A stretch of DNA of 64,000 bases, from assembly GCF_008831285.2 (NCBI RefSeq), contig NC_045151.1, positions 9,724,571-9,788,570 on the forward strand. Direction: 5' to 3'. Of the stretch, positions 53,068 to 64,000 are shown in pieces. Source of the stretch: Nymphaea colorata (taxonomy: Eukaryota > Streptophyta > Magnoliopsida > Nymphaeales > Nymphaeaceae). A program made the translations under genes and the position numbers. Below the pieces are notes generated by a model that searched no databases, was not told the DNA's origin, and saw only the letters and a list, made by a program, of their open reading frames with translations. Position 1 is the first letter of the stretch; every line of letters starts with the position of its first letter.

Positions 53068-54930
53068 TCTGAACGAGTGTGACTTTTATTGATTAAATAT
53101 CTCAAGAGCATTTGATATATGTTTATTGTTGCTATTCCTTTTTCTCTTTTTATCATTGGACAAAATCATGTTCTAAAAGACTATGCTATGGAAGGAAAGT
53201 GTAGTGCATGCAGATCATGGTCTTGTGCAAAAAATGCAAAGCTTGATAAGTATGCTATCAGCTGTATATTTATGTTTCTTCTTGTTTATCTAGTCACCTC
53301 TAGAAAGTCATTTTTCAGCTATCATCTCTGTTATCAAATTTCGGGAATCAGATGCATCAGAGCTGCAGGTTTGTATTCAGAGTTCTACTTGTGCCACTTG
53401 GGAGAACGATGATTGTGAAAACTGGTTTTCTGTAATCTTTTTCCGTTTTGCTTATTGTGGGTTGTAGATTCTGCATCAGAGAAATTGAAGATAGTCCCAT
53501 CGACACGGAACAATAGGTCGAAGAAAAGGATACCTTGTTGAAGAAGACGACGGTGGCCAATGTGCAATGGGGGGTCAAGGTGCACAATGCCCCAAGGGAG
53601 AGTACCTGGACGAGGAGGCTGAAATTGCCATGCGGCCAGCATTGGAGAGAACTGAACTTCAGTAGAACTTGAGGGCGGTGATGCAGTGGACTCTTTGACA
53701 CACGCTCAAAGCATGAAGCTGCCAGGACAAGGGGAGAACTAGACTCACGGCTGCCCTGATTCAAGCTGGAACGGGAAATGAGAACCTAGGAGTTAGTAGG
53801 GGGCTGAATGGGGGTCAACACAGGAGGGCCCTTCGGCACTGCCTACCGACATGGAAAACAGGGTGCAGGGTCGAAGCTCCATGCAGCCTGTTTATTTTTG
53901 TTGGATGGGGACAGGCATTGAACTTGACACTTGACAGCCTCTGCTAAAGCGGACTCAGCAAGGATTCCTTCCGACCTCCTTGAAAGAATAAGTAGACCTT
54001 GAGGAGGGGGTGAAAGGTGACATATACGACTTGGGAACCAACGGCCCATCATGAATGCCTTGAGTTTTGAGAGAACCACCTCATACCAAGGTAAGGGGGA
54101 ACCAATGTGAGGTGAACAATGGGCCAAGACTGCTGAGCTGCCAAAGAGGACGACTAGCCCACAGCTTAACAACCACATCAATTCCGGTCAAGTAAGGGGA
54201 AGAGAAACAATTTAGATTTCAGCATATGCAGCCACCAAATTCTACCAGATCCATGGAGTGCATCAGGGCTAAAATCAATCACTATTCTATTACTGTATGT
54301 TGATGATATCATTCTTACAGGAAATTCACATTCATTTATAATGTCATTCCTCGTCACTGTCAAACAACAATTTGCTATGAATGATCTGGGTGATCTGAAT
54401 TACTTCTTGGGAATTCAAGTTGCAAGGTCTTCAATGGCTTGTTTATGCATCAGTCTAGATATGCTGAAGACAATGCTTCTAGAGCACAAATGCAGCGTTG
54501 TAAAATAGTGAGTGCACCAATTACTGTTTGTTCCAAATCTCCTGAGGAAATTGATCCTCCTTATTCCAATGCTACCGCATATCGAAGCCTGGTAGGTGCA
54601 CTTCAACACTTCACCCATACACGGCCGGATCTCTCCTATATAGTAAATTTTGCATGTCAATTCGTGCATGCCCCAATGATGAAGCATTTTCAAATCTAGA
54701 AACACATTATAGACTCTCCGAGCGTACCCTGATGCAAACTGGGCAGGCTGTCCAGATACACGCCGATCGACTTCAGGATACTGCACATTTCTTGGTCCAA
54801 ATTGTATATCCTGGAGCTCTAAGAAACAACCGACTGTTGCGCGCTCGTCTTGTGAAGCTGAATACTGGCCCTCGCTGCAGCTGCTGCTGAAATTAAATGG
54901 CTTACCTTTACTTTACAAGATCTCGGTGTC
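53068..54930 (+). mobile_element. duplicated block C': second copy of gypsy/copia relic
   Basis: Matches 44885-47315 in the same orientation. The block lacks the zinc-knuckle part (about 510 bp), the junction being near 53790. Here the copia RT keeps the intact active-site box YVDDIILTGN (about 54295-54325), unlike copy C, but other frameshifts are present. Confidence 0.75.
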
Positions 54931-55163
54931 TACCTCTCCAAAGATCCAATTCTATTGAGTGACAACATTTCGGCACTACATACCACTATCAAAACAGTCT
55001 TTCATTCACGTATGAAACATTTTGGAACTCGATTATCATTTTGTTCATGCTCAAGTTGCACTGGGAAATATGAATACTCAATTCATCACAACCGAAGGTC
55101 AGCTTGCAGATCTTTTTACCAAACCATTGTCTCAGCAACGATTCAGCAACATGGCTTAAGTAT
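54931..55163 (+). pseudogene. copia RNase H end fragment
   Basis: Continues the C' copia relic beyond the end of block C. It includes a DNISALH-like segment and, near 55085-55160, ITTEGQLADLFTKPLSQQRF, the conserved C-terminus of copia RNase H. It stops at the junction with the minus-strand gypsy gag. Confidence 0.75.
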
Positions 55164-56006
55164 GCAACCTACTCATCAGCTCATTCTTGAACTGCTCCCA
55201 AGTTTGATTTGGCTCTCGGTAGCTAATCCACTGAAACCACTTCAAGGCTTCCCCTTCGAAGTACATCATCGCGTAGGTAATTTTTTTTATCATTTGGTAT
55301 GCCTTGACACTGAAAATATTTTTCCGCTTTGAAAACCCATTCATGAGTTTGCTGTCCACTAAATCTTGGAAATTCGATCTTAAGTGCTGACACTCTTGCT
55401 TCAACCAGATTTCGGTTCTCTCGCCCTTGACACCCTACCGGCTGTCTCCTATCATCAACCGGTCGATTAGCTTCCTCATGATCCTCCCAAACTGGTCTTT
55501 GATGATCATGGACTGGTGGTGGTTGGCGTTCCCCTTGTGATTCAACCCTAAGATTAGGTTGATCTGTCCCCTCATGCCTATCTCCCACATTGGGCACTCC
55601 CTTAGACCGATTTATGAGTATTTCTAATTCTTCAAGTATGTTAATAGCTATCGGCCCTTCATAATTATTTTGTCTTTCATAAGACATGCTAGGCGTATTA
55701 AACCTGGTTTTGCCATGATTCTCACGGTTTATAACACTTTGCATTGTCTTTTCAACCTACTCCATGCGTTGGTTGAGTTGATGTAACCACGGTAATCGAT
55801 TGCATCATACGGTCCAGCTTGCTGTCTATTCCAGTCATCTTGCTATCTATCCCATTCATCTTGCTCTCCATCTCAGCTATTTTCTCATTTCTGAAATCCA
55901 ACTCAGCCACAACTTCATCGTCATCTTGAGGAATCACCTCGGCTTCTGGCTGCTTGCCTTTTCTCACATATTTGCTGTCAAAGACCCCAAAACAGCTCTG
56001 ATACAC
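55156..56006 (-). pseudogene. minus-strand Ty3/gypsy gag, interrupted and truncated
   Basis: Read on the minus strand from the PBS: DSKYVRKGKQPEAEVIPQDD, a coiled-coil-like repeat KMNGIDSKMTGIDSKLDRMM, a spacer, ALKIEFPRFSGQQTHEWVFK, and in another frame YFEGEALKWFQWISYREPNQ. These form the retrotransposon gag capsid domain. At least two frame breaks occur. The element is cut at 55156-55163, where the copia fragment begins. Confidence 0.88.
55995..56006 (-). other. gypsy primer binding site, one mismatch
   Basis: On the minus strand GTGTATCAGAGC follows the LTR end; it differs from the initiator tRNA-Met site TGGTATCAGAGC near its 5' end, which probably reflects mutation. Confidence 0.7.
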
Positions 56007-59000
56007 TGCCCTTGTAGGTGCTCAAAAGAGACCAAGTTGCAGTCGCTTCCCAAGATCTATTGAGGCCAACACGCCAAACCATACAAGTAGTGGTTCCTCC
56101 CAAGTTGTGGATTACAAAATTACATCCCCAAGTCGGACACAACCGCGACTGAATATATCTCTTAGGACTGATACACAAGTAGTGGTTCCCTCCCAAGTTT
56201 CAACCTACTACAAATCAAGAATGGGAATGTGAGGCTTTACAAGCGTCAACAATACAAGAAGATCTCTCCCTCACTCAACAATCACATCATCCATGCCAAA
56301 CCATACATTGAATCCCTAGGTCGAGCATTCCACACCCTTTGCCCTAGGACAGTTAGACAGCTTGGGAATGTGTCCTCAGCTAGGTGAGCATTGGAGGATT
56401 CCCGAATGGCTGCAAACCCGAAGGTTTGCTGGATATCAAATGCACCTGACAATGCAGCTATAGGGGGTTTTGGATGTACCTTGTTGGAGCTAGTCCAGCA
56501 CTCGATGAGGAAGAAGGCCAAGTATATCCTTGGTATTCAGCTATACTCCACAACTCAATCGGGTACAAGTCCTCTGATGGTGGTCAATCTCCAATGTGTA
56601 GGCTCCTAGTGTTTAAGACAACACTAGTAGTTTCCTGTTCTTGCAAGAAACAGCTGAACAAAAAGTAATGGAGGCGGTGCATCACCCGAATAGTAGGAAA
56701 CCCCAATTGTGTGATGTAGATTGAGGAAAGCTATCTTCAAAGTGGTGCTGAAGATCATCCGTCCCCTTCAAATGGACGGTAGATAGGAATGAAGTCCACC
56801 ACCAGCCTGCTATGCCTATGATGTGCGCTTCCAGAAAACAGGAGCAGTCACTGTATGCCATCAGAAATCTCAGATGAAAGCAGGAGTGGAGATGCTTCAC
56901 TGGAGATGAGATCAACCCCTACTATCTGTAATCAAATTTGAGGGATGCTGGTGTTGAATGGGCGACGACGCATGCCTCTTCATGACAGCTCCTTGCTACA
57001 AGATCGATCTCCAACAGGTTCTGCTTCTCGCCTAATTCAACAGCTCACTGCCACAACTATCAGCAGAGAGTATGGTGCTGCGAAGGAATCAAAAGCTCAA
57101 GCAGAAGATAATTCTACAGATCATCAAGCTCAAGTCATGGAGAATGCACCAAAGAATCGATTTCACCCAAGTCTGTAACAGAATTTGGGGAAATGGGCGA
57201 GAATCCCTCTCGCAGGTGTGGAACCACTCCCAGACTGGTGTTCCTTCAAAAAATCATAACTCCGTGTACAGAGGTCCAAAAATCATGAAATAGATCTTGA
57301 GTAAGCCAAGATTTGGAGGATTAGAGGCTCCAAAAATTATCCCCAAAGTCGTTTCAATAGGTGACAAGTTGAAGCTTGAAGTTGCGCATGGATTTGTCTG
57401 AAATCAGCCTGTCGCAGGACTCAGGCAACGTCTGGAGCCACTCACCTTCAAAAATTCGCTAAAATTCAACCATAGCACGGATTGAGCTGAAATTTGTACC
57501 AGTGATAGCTGAGATCCTGATGTACGAACACCTAAAAATTAAGCTTCAAAGCAGCTACCAAAAGGTGAGTCGTTGAGGATTGAAATCAGCCTAGTTTTTG
57601 TTGTCTCTCAGAACTATGCCGACTAATTCCGTGATCCACCGTCATGATTCTGATCAGGTCCGACAAACTATCCAAAACAGCTCAGATTTTTTCCAAACTT
57701 CACAATAATGATCCCCCAAGAGTATGAAGACGTATGAGCCATTTGCTGCTCAGATCAACCTCCGATCACCATAATTAAGCTAATTTTTAGAGATTGCCGT
57801 CGCTGTCTTCAGAATAGGAATTCAGCCTCTCTTTCTTCATCTTCAGTAGTTGATTCCTCACTGTTTCACTCTGTAGCTCATCACAAGGGATGCGCAACAA
57901 TTAGAAATAGATTGCGACAGTAGGAATCGATTCTTAAAAGAATGAAATCGATCTAAGTCAAACGTTCGGCGATCTGCCTGAAACAAAGATCGTTCTCGCC
58001 TGAAGTCATCAACATCTCAAATCCCTCTCAAATCCTTCGATCTCAGTCAGATCAGACCGATCTATTCTTCTCGTTAGATGAGTTGACTCAAATCGATCAG
58101 AACGTCAGCATCCTCTCCACTTCTGATCGGGTAAACAAGAAGTTCTTGCAGTAGAATATCCACGGAGAAGGATTTCTTACCGATTGAGAAGTTCCTCCGG
58201 CTGTCGACGTGCAGTTCAGAAATTCCTCGGATGAGCTACGATCTGCTGCGCAACCAAGTGATCCTTCTTCCGATTCCAGCCTCTAAGCACCTCAAGGATT
58301 CAAGAGCACTTGCACTGTGATCAGATCTACTTCTACACTGTATTTGATGTCTACAGTTTCGGTAGCCTTTTCGGTTCGGCTCCTCTGGTTCTGTAGGCGA
58401 TCTTCTTCTCCAGCAAAGTCTCCTTCGCTGGCCAAGCTTTTGGCACCACACTTAAGCAGCTCAAACTCTCTCGTGCGGGAGAGAAAAGGTTTCTTTTATT
58501 GATTCAATTTCCAAAAGTTACAAGTTTTGGCACAGTCACCAGCTTGTATGCCCCTGGACTGTCTCAGGTTTAACCCATTGTCTCAGACTCATATGAGTAC
58601 AAGACCTGACTCAATCAAATCCAAAACAAAACAAATACAATGACTCGGTCTTGGCTTGAACCCAGCCGTGACACGCTCAGGTTAGCCTGAGCTCTTGCCA
58701 ACTAAACCTGACCCGGATGCACTCTTTGTTGCGCCCAGTCTTCCTTGGTCTCTTACAGCTGACATAGTCTTTCTCTGCCCGAACCAGCAACCTTTGCTCT
58801 CAGCCTTGCTCTACTGACCACTGACCTGACCGAAACTAGTCCCTTCCATGCTCTGCTCAGTTGACCGAACCTTGCTTGAACCCATTGTACGCTCCTCGCA
58901 CTTGTCACCAGCTGCAATCTGTAGGCCACAACTCTCTTTAGTCTTCAGATTAACCTCAAACAGATATTGCTGCCCTCCGCTATCTCCCTCACTGGCTTGC

Positions 59001-59328
59001 GCCTAGCACCTTACGCTTCGGTCTCCTCAGAAGGTTAACCTCACTAGCCTCGGATTGCCTATCTCAATCGGCCCTTTGGTTTCGCGCTCTACATTTAGCA
59101 CCTCGGCTTTGCTCGACATGGAATTAGCCTCACTTCGCTCAAAACACCTTGGCCCTCCCTGTATCTTCTCTAAGTTAACCTCACAATGCCTAAAGTCAAT
59201 AGCTTCAACTGATGCCGCACTAGCCATCCCCCCGCTTCCGACCATGACTGCGATAGCAGCTGGTATCCCACCTACGTCCTTGGCAGCCTCCTCGGCCACG
59301 CTCGGCTGTGCTTTGGGTAGGTGCACAT
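56007..59328 (-). repeat. gypsy 5' LTR, about 3.3 kb, minus strand
   Basis: Bounded on the minus strand by a start TGATGTGCACC at about 59328 and an end GGGCA at about 56007, next to the PBS. The part 57402-59328 matches the 3' LTR at 34258-36176. A poly(A)-signal-like AATCAATAAAAG (about 58490-58505) suggests R lies here, leaving about 2.5 kb of U5. The last 300 bp share the layout of the other two gypsy LTR ends. A 565-bp interior present in the 36-kb copy is absent, as expected for the 5' side. Confidence 0.7.
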
Positions 59329-59370
59329 CAGCATCAAATCAGTTAAAGATGCCTTTTTGGTTATCTCCTC

Positions 59371-60150
59371 TACCTTCCGTTGACAGTTTCACAAATCAAT
59401 ATACAAAAAAAACGGAGTCATGCTCTAGTGCCAAATTCTGGACTTGCACAGGTATAGCAATCTCTTGGGCTTTTTCACTCCTTAGCTTGGAATTCCAACT
59501 CATGTTCAACAATGAAGTATCCTAGAACTGAAAAGGTAGGTGAGAAACTTCTAGAACTGGAGCAGGCATCTATCGTAAAGCATATTTGCTTGGCATGATT
59601 GATTCACTCTAAAATTTGCACTTGATTTGTTGATATTATAGAGAATCCAAGTCCTCCATGTGATCCTTGACCTTCCGTAAGCTCAAATTCTATTATCACC
59701 CCTTTATCTGAGAAAGCATTGAGTGCTAGTGATGCAGGTCGGATAGGGCACCTGGTGCTACCAAAAAAGTGTGTAGAGGTATGTTACCGAAATTTTTATT
59801 GTGGTCTTTTCTGAAACTAAGACCATGTTAGACTTTTTTGTCCTCTTGTTTTACCATATACTAGAGCGTCTAACTTGTTTAGAGCTGCTTTCTTCCTTGA
59901 ACTTCCTTCAATAATTAAATTTGGTTTTTGGTACAATCATGTGCTTGATTCTTATGCAATTCTTAATCTTGAACAGACATACTTCCCAGAAATTTCTCAT
60001 CCTGAAGGACTGCCTCTTAGGATTCAGGATGCAAATGGAAAGGATTGGGTATTTCAATTTCGATTTTGGCCAAATAATAACAGTAGGATGTATGTGTTGG
60101 AAGGTGTAACATCATCATTCAGTCAAAGCAACAGCAAGCTGGTGACATAG
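59371..60150 (+). pseudogene. VAL/HSI2-type B3 pseudogene, copy 2
   Basis: Exon a (59681-59778) reads [20 protein letters not shown] then [12 protein letters not shown], fully open; exon b (59977-60103) reads [20 protein letters not shown] then [20 protein letters not shown]. Together they form the first two thirds of a B3 domain with intact splice sites. After VLEGVT a one-base shift, shared with copy 1, leads to a stop at about 60148. The linker exon present in copy 1 (about 565 bp, 36940-37507) is absent. Fewer lesions than copy 1, but still truncated. Confidence 0.82.
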
Positions 60151-62575
60151 TTAATGTGTGCAGCCTGGTCATTTCTTCTTGCTTGTGCATGCAATGCTTG
60201 GCACGCAATTAACTAAGAAGCCTCTCAATCATCCTTGTGCGTCTCATTAAATTTACACTTTCCGAAGTTGAGTTACCTTTTTTTGCATATAAATCAGCAA
60301 ATGATTGTGATTTCTGTTCAAATCATCGAAACTTCACGGATGGACAAAGCTTTCTACTGGACATAGCACTATTGTTTTTGAGTAATATCCATTAAATATA
60401 AGGGAACTTGTGTTATGTTATTAGAGGTCATACTGGAATATAGTATTATGATCAGAATAGGATAACCATGTTATTTGGTCATAACTGTATAGGAGTTATG
60501 ACCATATATATACTTATATATGGTGGGCTGTATAAGTAAATGTACCCTATTTAGTACATATTTAGTTGATTTTGATTCTCAGTTTAGTTGAGTTTGGTTT
60601 CTAGCTAGACATATGTTGGATAAGTTGGGATGATGTGGATGAGCAATAAGGAAACTAAGAGAGAACATGGGTAAGCACGTGATTTTATTTGGTTTCCCTT
60701 ATGGACCCAAATTCGGAGGGCACCACACTTAATCCCTTATCCTGACTCATGGGTCCTATTTCTCATTGCTGTTTAGGTAGTAGTTATTTCGAAATGTGAT
60801 TCTAGATTTGATTTGATTTGATTTTTTTCATTTACATAATCTTATACTAGCTAACTATTTCTTGTAGTCTTGCTACGTTTAGTTGTTTTAAAATGTTGGA
60901 TATGCTTGAGAAGGCCCTATGGTGTTTCCGGCACATAGCCATCTAACCATTCATCTTAGCAACCCCCATCTCCAGCATGTGGTAGATTTCCTTCTATTTA
61001 TCCCTCCTTCTTGTTTGCTCTTCTTAGCTGGCGTAAAGAATTTTGAAGTGTCAAAAGTCAGAGTAAGATAAGGTGTTCCATCTTCAAGCATCATTGAGCA
61101 CACTGTCCACCACGCTGCTGGGTCCTCCATTGAACTTTCTCTTTACAGGTTGGGACTTGGTTCCATTTGGAATCGTGTTAAGGTCTGGTCTTATTGGTGA
61201 GTGTCAAACAGGTTTAGAGTCTTTTTGACTTTGAGACCTAGGTTCAGTATGTATCGTTTTTTATGTTCCATGTAATTCCAGCCTGTGGCCATGCTCAGTT
61301 TAGAGTGAGTTTCATGTAGTGCGTCAGTTAACTAGAGTCCTCATCATGTGAGACTATTGTTGAAGGTCAATTGTTCGGACTTTCTTCTTGTGGTGCTTGA
61401 CTTGCCTTCTTTAGGTGCATATTTTATTTGTAGTCTAATCCAGTGGGGACGTGGGTAGTTTTCTGATTTCATGCTTGTTCGAATCCTAGTTGAAGTGGTT
61501 GGTGTCTGATTGTTAAGTGTCATGTTTTCTTCATTGAGCTTGTGATTTGGAATATGTATGTTAGTTGCGCATGGTATGGTTACACCAATTTATATTTTAG
61601 AATGTATATGAATATTAGAGCTGTTATGCCTTGGTATTTACTTTGTGTGTTTGTTTCTCTTCATTAGTCAAGCCTTTCTGAATGGGTCGAACCTAGTTAC
61701 TTAGGTGAATTATTTTGCAAACATATATTAGTCATCGATTTGTTTTTTCGTTATTTGTCTTTGGTCGTTGACATTCCTTATATCATAAGCATTCAGTATT
61801 TTTGAAGGTCCTCTGTTTCCATTGAGTCAATACAACATTTAGTTTTTGTATCAACTCTTTACAAAGACAGGTCTAACCATGATTTGGCAAACCTGTAAAA
61901 ACTACAAAAATCATTCTCTGTTTCAGAGTCAGAAGACTTATGACGTTCTGATCTGGGATAAAGTTGAATTTGGGTTTGATTGTTGGTTTGAAGTTTCTTC
62001 GTGAAAATCAGCCGACAAAATTTGAATTTTTTTTCAACTTTGAGTATTTTGATATATTCTTGTTAAACTTTTCGCTGTTTCTATTTCTCACAAACAAAAA
62101 TTTTGGAAACTGAGCTGTATTTCTTGTTTTTTTGAATTCTACTAGGAAACAGATTTTTCAATTTTACTTTTTACAGATTTTTTAGTGAAACTTTCTAGCT
62201 ATTATCATTATTATTTATTTAAGGCTCTGTATCCATATCAAACCCAATACTCCAACCTACACAGTTTTAGACTTTTTGTTTAGTGGGGAGAATTGTGATT
62301 TTGCATATATTTGTGTGTTATTGCTAGGAAAATTATCTAGTAAGGTTTTTGATTGCCTTATTTTGTTCGAGCCCTTCTTTACTTAGGTCTCCTCTAAAGA
62401 TAGAGCTCAAGCTGTTCATGTCTATGGGAAGGAGTGGGCTGCCGAGCCACTAGGTCCCTGCATTAGGATCTCAAGGCGTCACTCTTCCTTGGAGTCCTTG
62501 GTGAGTCCGAGGATAGGGATGTGGTGCGACCTCTAGCGTGAGAATAAGGACGGAGGCATGACGTGCATGGGTGCT
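60151..62575. other. non-coding part of duplicated block B'
   Basis: Aligns with 38078-40440 and carries about 118 bp extra at about 61065-61180. No exon is recognised. Confidence 0.7.
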
Positions 62576-63477
62576 TAGGGAGTTGGTAGGGATTCAGCTT
62601 CGCTTGGTGGGTACTAAAGGAGAGGGACATGGAGGGTATGGGAGTGATTGAAGTGGGGGGCTATACATGTGAGAGAGAGAGAGAGAGAGAGCGAAGGGGC
62701 TTGGATCTCCCTTGTGCATGTCCTTCATCATTTTCTGTACAGCCAATTGAGTTTCTCCAAGTCCAACATGGATCCATTTGGTTGTCCTTGTGAAATTTAT
62801 GTTTTTTTTTGTAAAGAACACATTTTAAATTGAATTTTCTTGATGTTCTGATCTAGTTCGAGATGCATGAAAGTTTGGTTTTAAATTGAATTTTCTTCTT
62901 CTTGCCTTCCTAGCTGTAGTTTAGTATTGTGGGGACGTAGTTCAGGTTAGTGCGCATGGTTCAGAATGCCATACTTGTTTGAGTCTTAGTTAAGGTAGTT
63001 GCAGTTTGATTGTTAACTGTCGTGTTCTCTTCATTGAGCTTGTGATTCTATTTAAATGCAGATACGTTAGTTGGACATGTCATGGCTATACCCAGGTATA
63101 TAAGGATGCATGTGTATACTAGAGTTTTATAGTCATCTATATTTGCTGCTACTTCTTCTACATCAGTATCTTCACTTTGTTTTGTTTCTCACTTCAAGCC
63201 TCTTGAAAAGGCTAGCTCCTTTCTCTCTTGAGTGCGTATGACACTTGAATATCCTTTTTTGTGGGGTAGACTCTACCTGTGTTCATAATTGTTGATGGTG
63301 CAGTAGAACAAGGAGGCAATAAGATGATCTATAAAGATTTGATCATTGGTTCTGCATGCATTGTATTTTCTCCTAAAATTGGAAGCCAGTTGAAGGGGGT
63401 TGTGAAGAAAGGGATTAGGATGATTTTATCACCTCCTCCTGTGCATCAATGTACCAGTGCAATTTTTGAAATTATGA
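62576..63477. other. unique spacer between duplicated blocks B' and A'
   Basis: Holds a (GA)n run at about 62670-62692 and no recognised gene. The open frame at 63279-63509 has no motif. Confidence 0.45.
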
Positions 63478-64000
63478 TCTTATGTTGGCTTTCAGGATTT
63501 GCGGATTAATTGGAAAACTTTAGATTTGCATTTGAGTGTGTATAATGAAACTTGTCTAGGTATGAAGCTCAATTTGTGATGGCACATGTACATGGTTCAT
63601 CTCTTTTTTTTTCATTTTTTTATTGCAGATAGTTGAGTTTGGCATCCTTCATATATTTCTGCTATGTATTCTTGACATACTTTTAAAAATTTTTAGTTAT
63701 TCAACCGCTGTTTGTAGGTCCTCTCAAGTATTGGTGCAAGAGAAGCGAAGTTGATGTGCTGGTTTCCAACTTAGCCGCATGGAATGACGATGCTGTTTCT
63801 AGTTCTTTAGATAGTGTTGGCTATTGGATTGAGGGCTTGCCATTTGTGCACTCATTGAGTGGTTACTGGAAATTTTATTTGGCAAGTAGCTCCACAAGAA
63901 CACCTATGAGGTTCTATGAGAGTACATTCGAAGATATAAATTGCGAAGAGCTACCAGGTTTGTTTTTTTCTCTCATATGCAAATCAGTGGCAGAGTTAGA
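63478..64000. repeat. duplicated block A' (partner of 19028-24850 without copia)
   Basis: From about 63478 the sequence follows 19028-19187, then continues at 24448 and beyond with no trace of the copia element. This is a paralogous empty site. The block runs off the end of the window. Confidence 0.88.
63718..63957 (+). CDS. GH2 beta-galactosidase exon 2, second copy
   Basis: A 240-bp exon with intact acceptor (TTTGTAG) and donor (CCAG|GTTTG) and an open frame: LKYWCKRSEVDVLVSNLAAW, then YWIEGLPFVHSLSGYWKFYL and MRFYESTFEDINCEELP. It matches the N-terminal region of plant GH2 beta-galactosidase. Unlike the copy at 24550-24789 it has no stop. The upstream 200 bp match intron 1 of that copy, but no exon 1 is found, since homology ends near 63478. 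The gene may continue beyond the window; whether it is functional cannot be judged. Confidence 0.8.

Overview
The window is nuclear DNA of a flowering plant. It contains split genes with GT/AG introns, plant-type gene remnants (a JMJ14/16/18-type histone demethylase, a VAL/HSI2-type B3 transcription factor, a GH2 beta-galactosidase), Ty1-copia and Ty3/gypsy LTR retrotransposons primed by initiator tRNA-Met, a LINE remnant, a hAT-like element and long AT microsatellites. I cannot name the species. Almost every recognisable host gene here is broken; most of the sequence is nested transposon debris and duplicated segments. There is no operon, CRISPR array or rRNA.

Layout. 0-5.6 kb: AT-rich non-coding DNA with an (AT)n/(CA)n microsatellite and a 425-bp tandem duplication. 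5.6-8.1 kb: 3' end of a decayed LINE, then a ~1 kb hAT-like non-autonomous element. 8.1-11.4 kb: nothing recognised. 11.5-14.4 kb (minus): JmjC / C5HC2 / FYRN / FYRC demethylase pseudogene with frameshift, stop and damaged splice sites. 15.1-16.0 kb: decayed Ty1-copia. 18.7-24.8 kb (plus): first two exons of a GH2 beta-galactosidase pseudogene whose intron 1 holds a nearly intact 5,260-bp Ty1-copia element (19188-24447, minus, two LTR differences, ATTTT target duplication). 26.8 kb: a possible signal-peptide exon. 28.1-34.3 kb: a Ty3/gypsy element (long LTR, PBS, gag, protease, truncated RT). 34.3-36.7 kb: 3' LTR and 3' interior of another gypsy element on the minus strand. 36.7-38.1 kb: VAL B3 pseudogene copy 1, then non-coding sequence to 40.4 kb. 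42.0-43.3 kb: AT-rich low-complexity DNA. 44.1 kb: orphan exon. 44.9-47.3 kb: mixed gypsy/copia debris. 48.4-52.5 kb: second long-LTR gypsy element, cut by a 100-N assembly gap (52476-52575). 53.1-55.2 kb: second copy of the gypsy/copia debris. 55.2-59.3 kb (minus): gag, PBS and 5' LTR of a third long-LTR gypsy element. 59.4-62.6 kb: VAL B3 copy 2 and its downstream flank. 63.5-64.0 kb: second copy of the beta-galactosidase exon region, without the copia insertion.

The main architectural result is that three blocks are each present twice in direct orientation but in mirrored order: A (19.0-24.9 kb), B (34.3-40.4 kb), C (44.9-47.3 kb), gap, C' (53.1-54.9 kb), B' (57.4-62.6 kb), A' (63.5 kb to end). 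A' gives an empty-site proof for the copia insertion in A. B and B' carry opposite ends of what looks like one gypsy insertion. I found no convincing new biological system; the value here lies in TE and duplication history and in two decayed chromatin-regulator genes.
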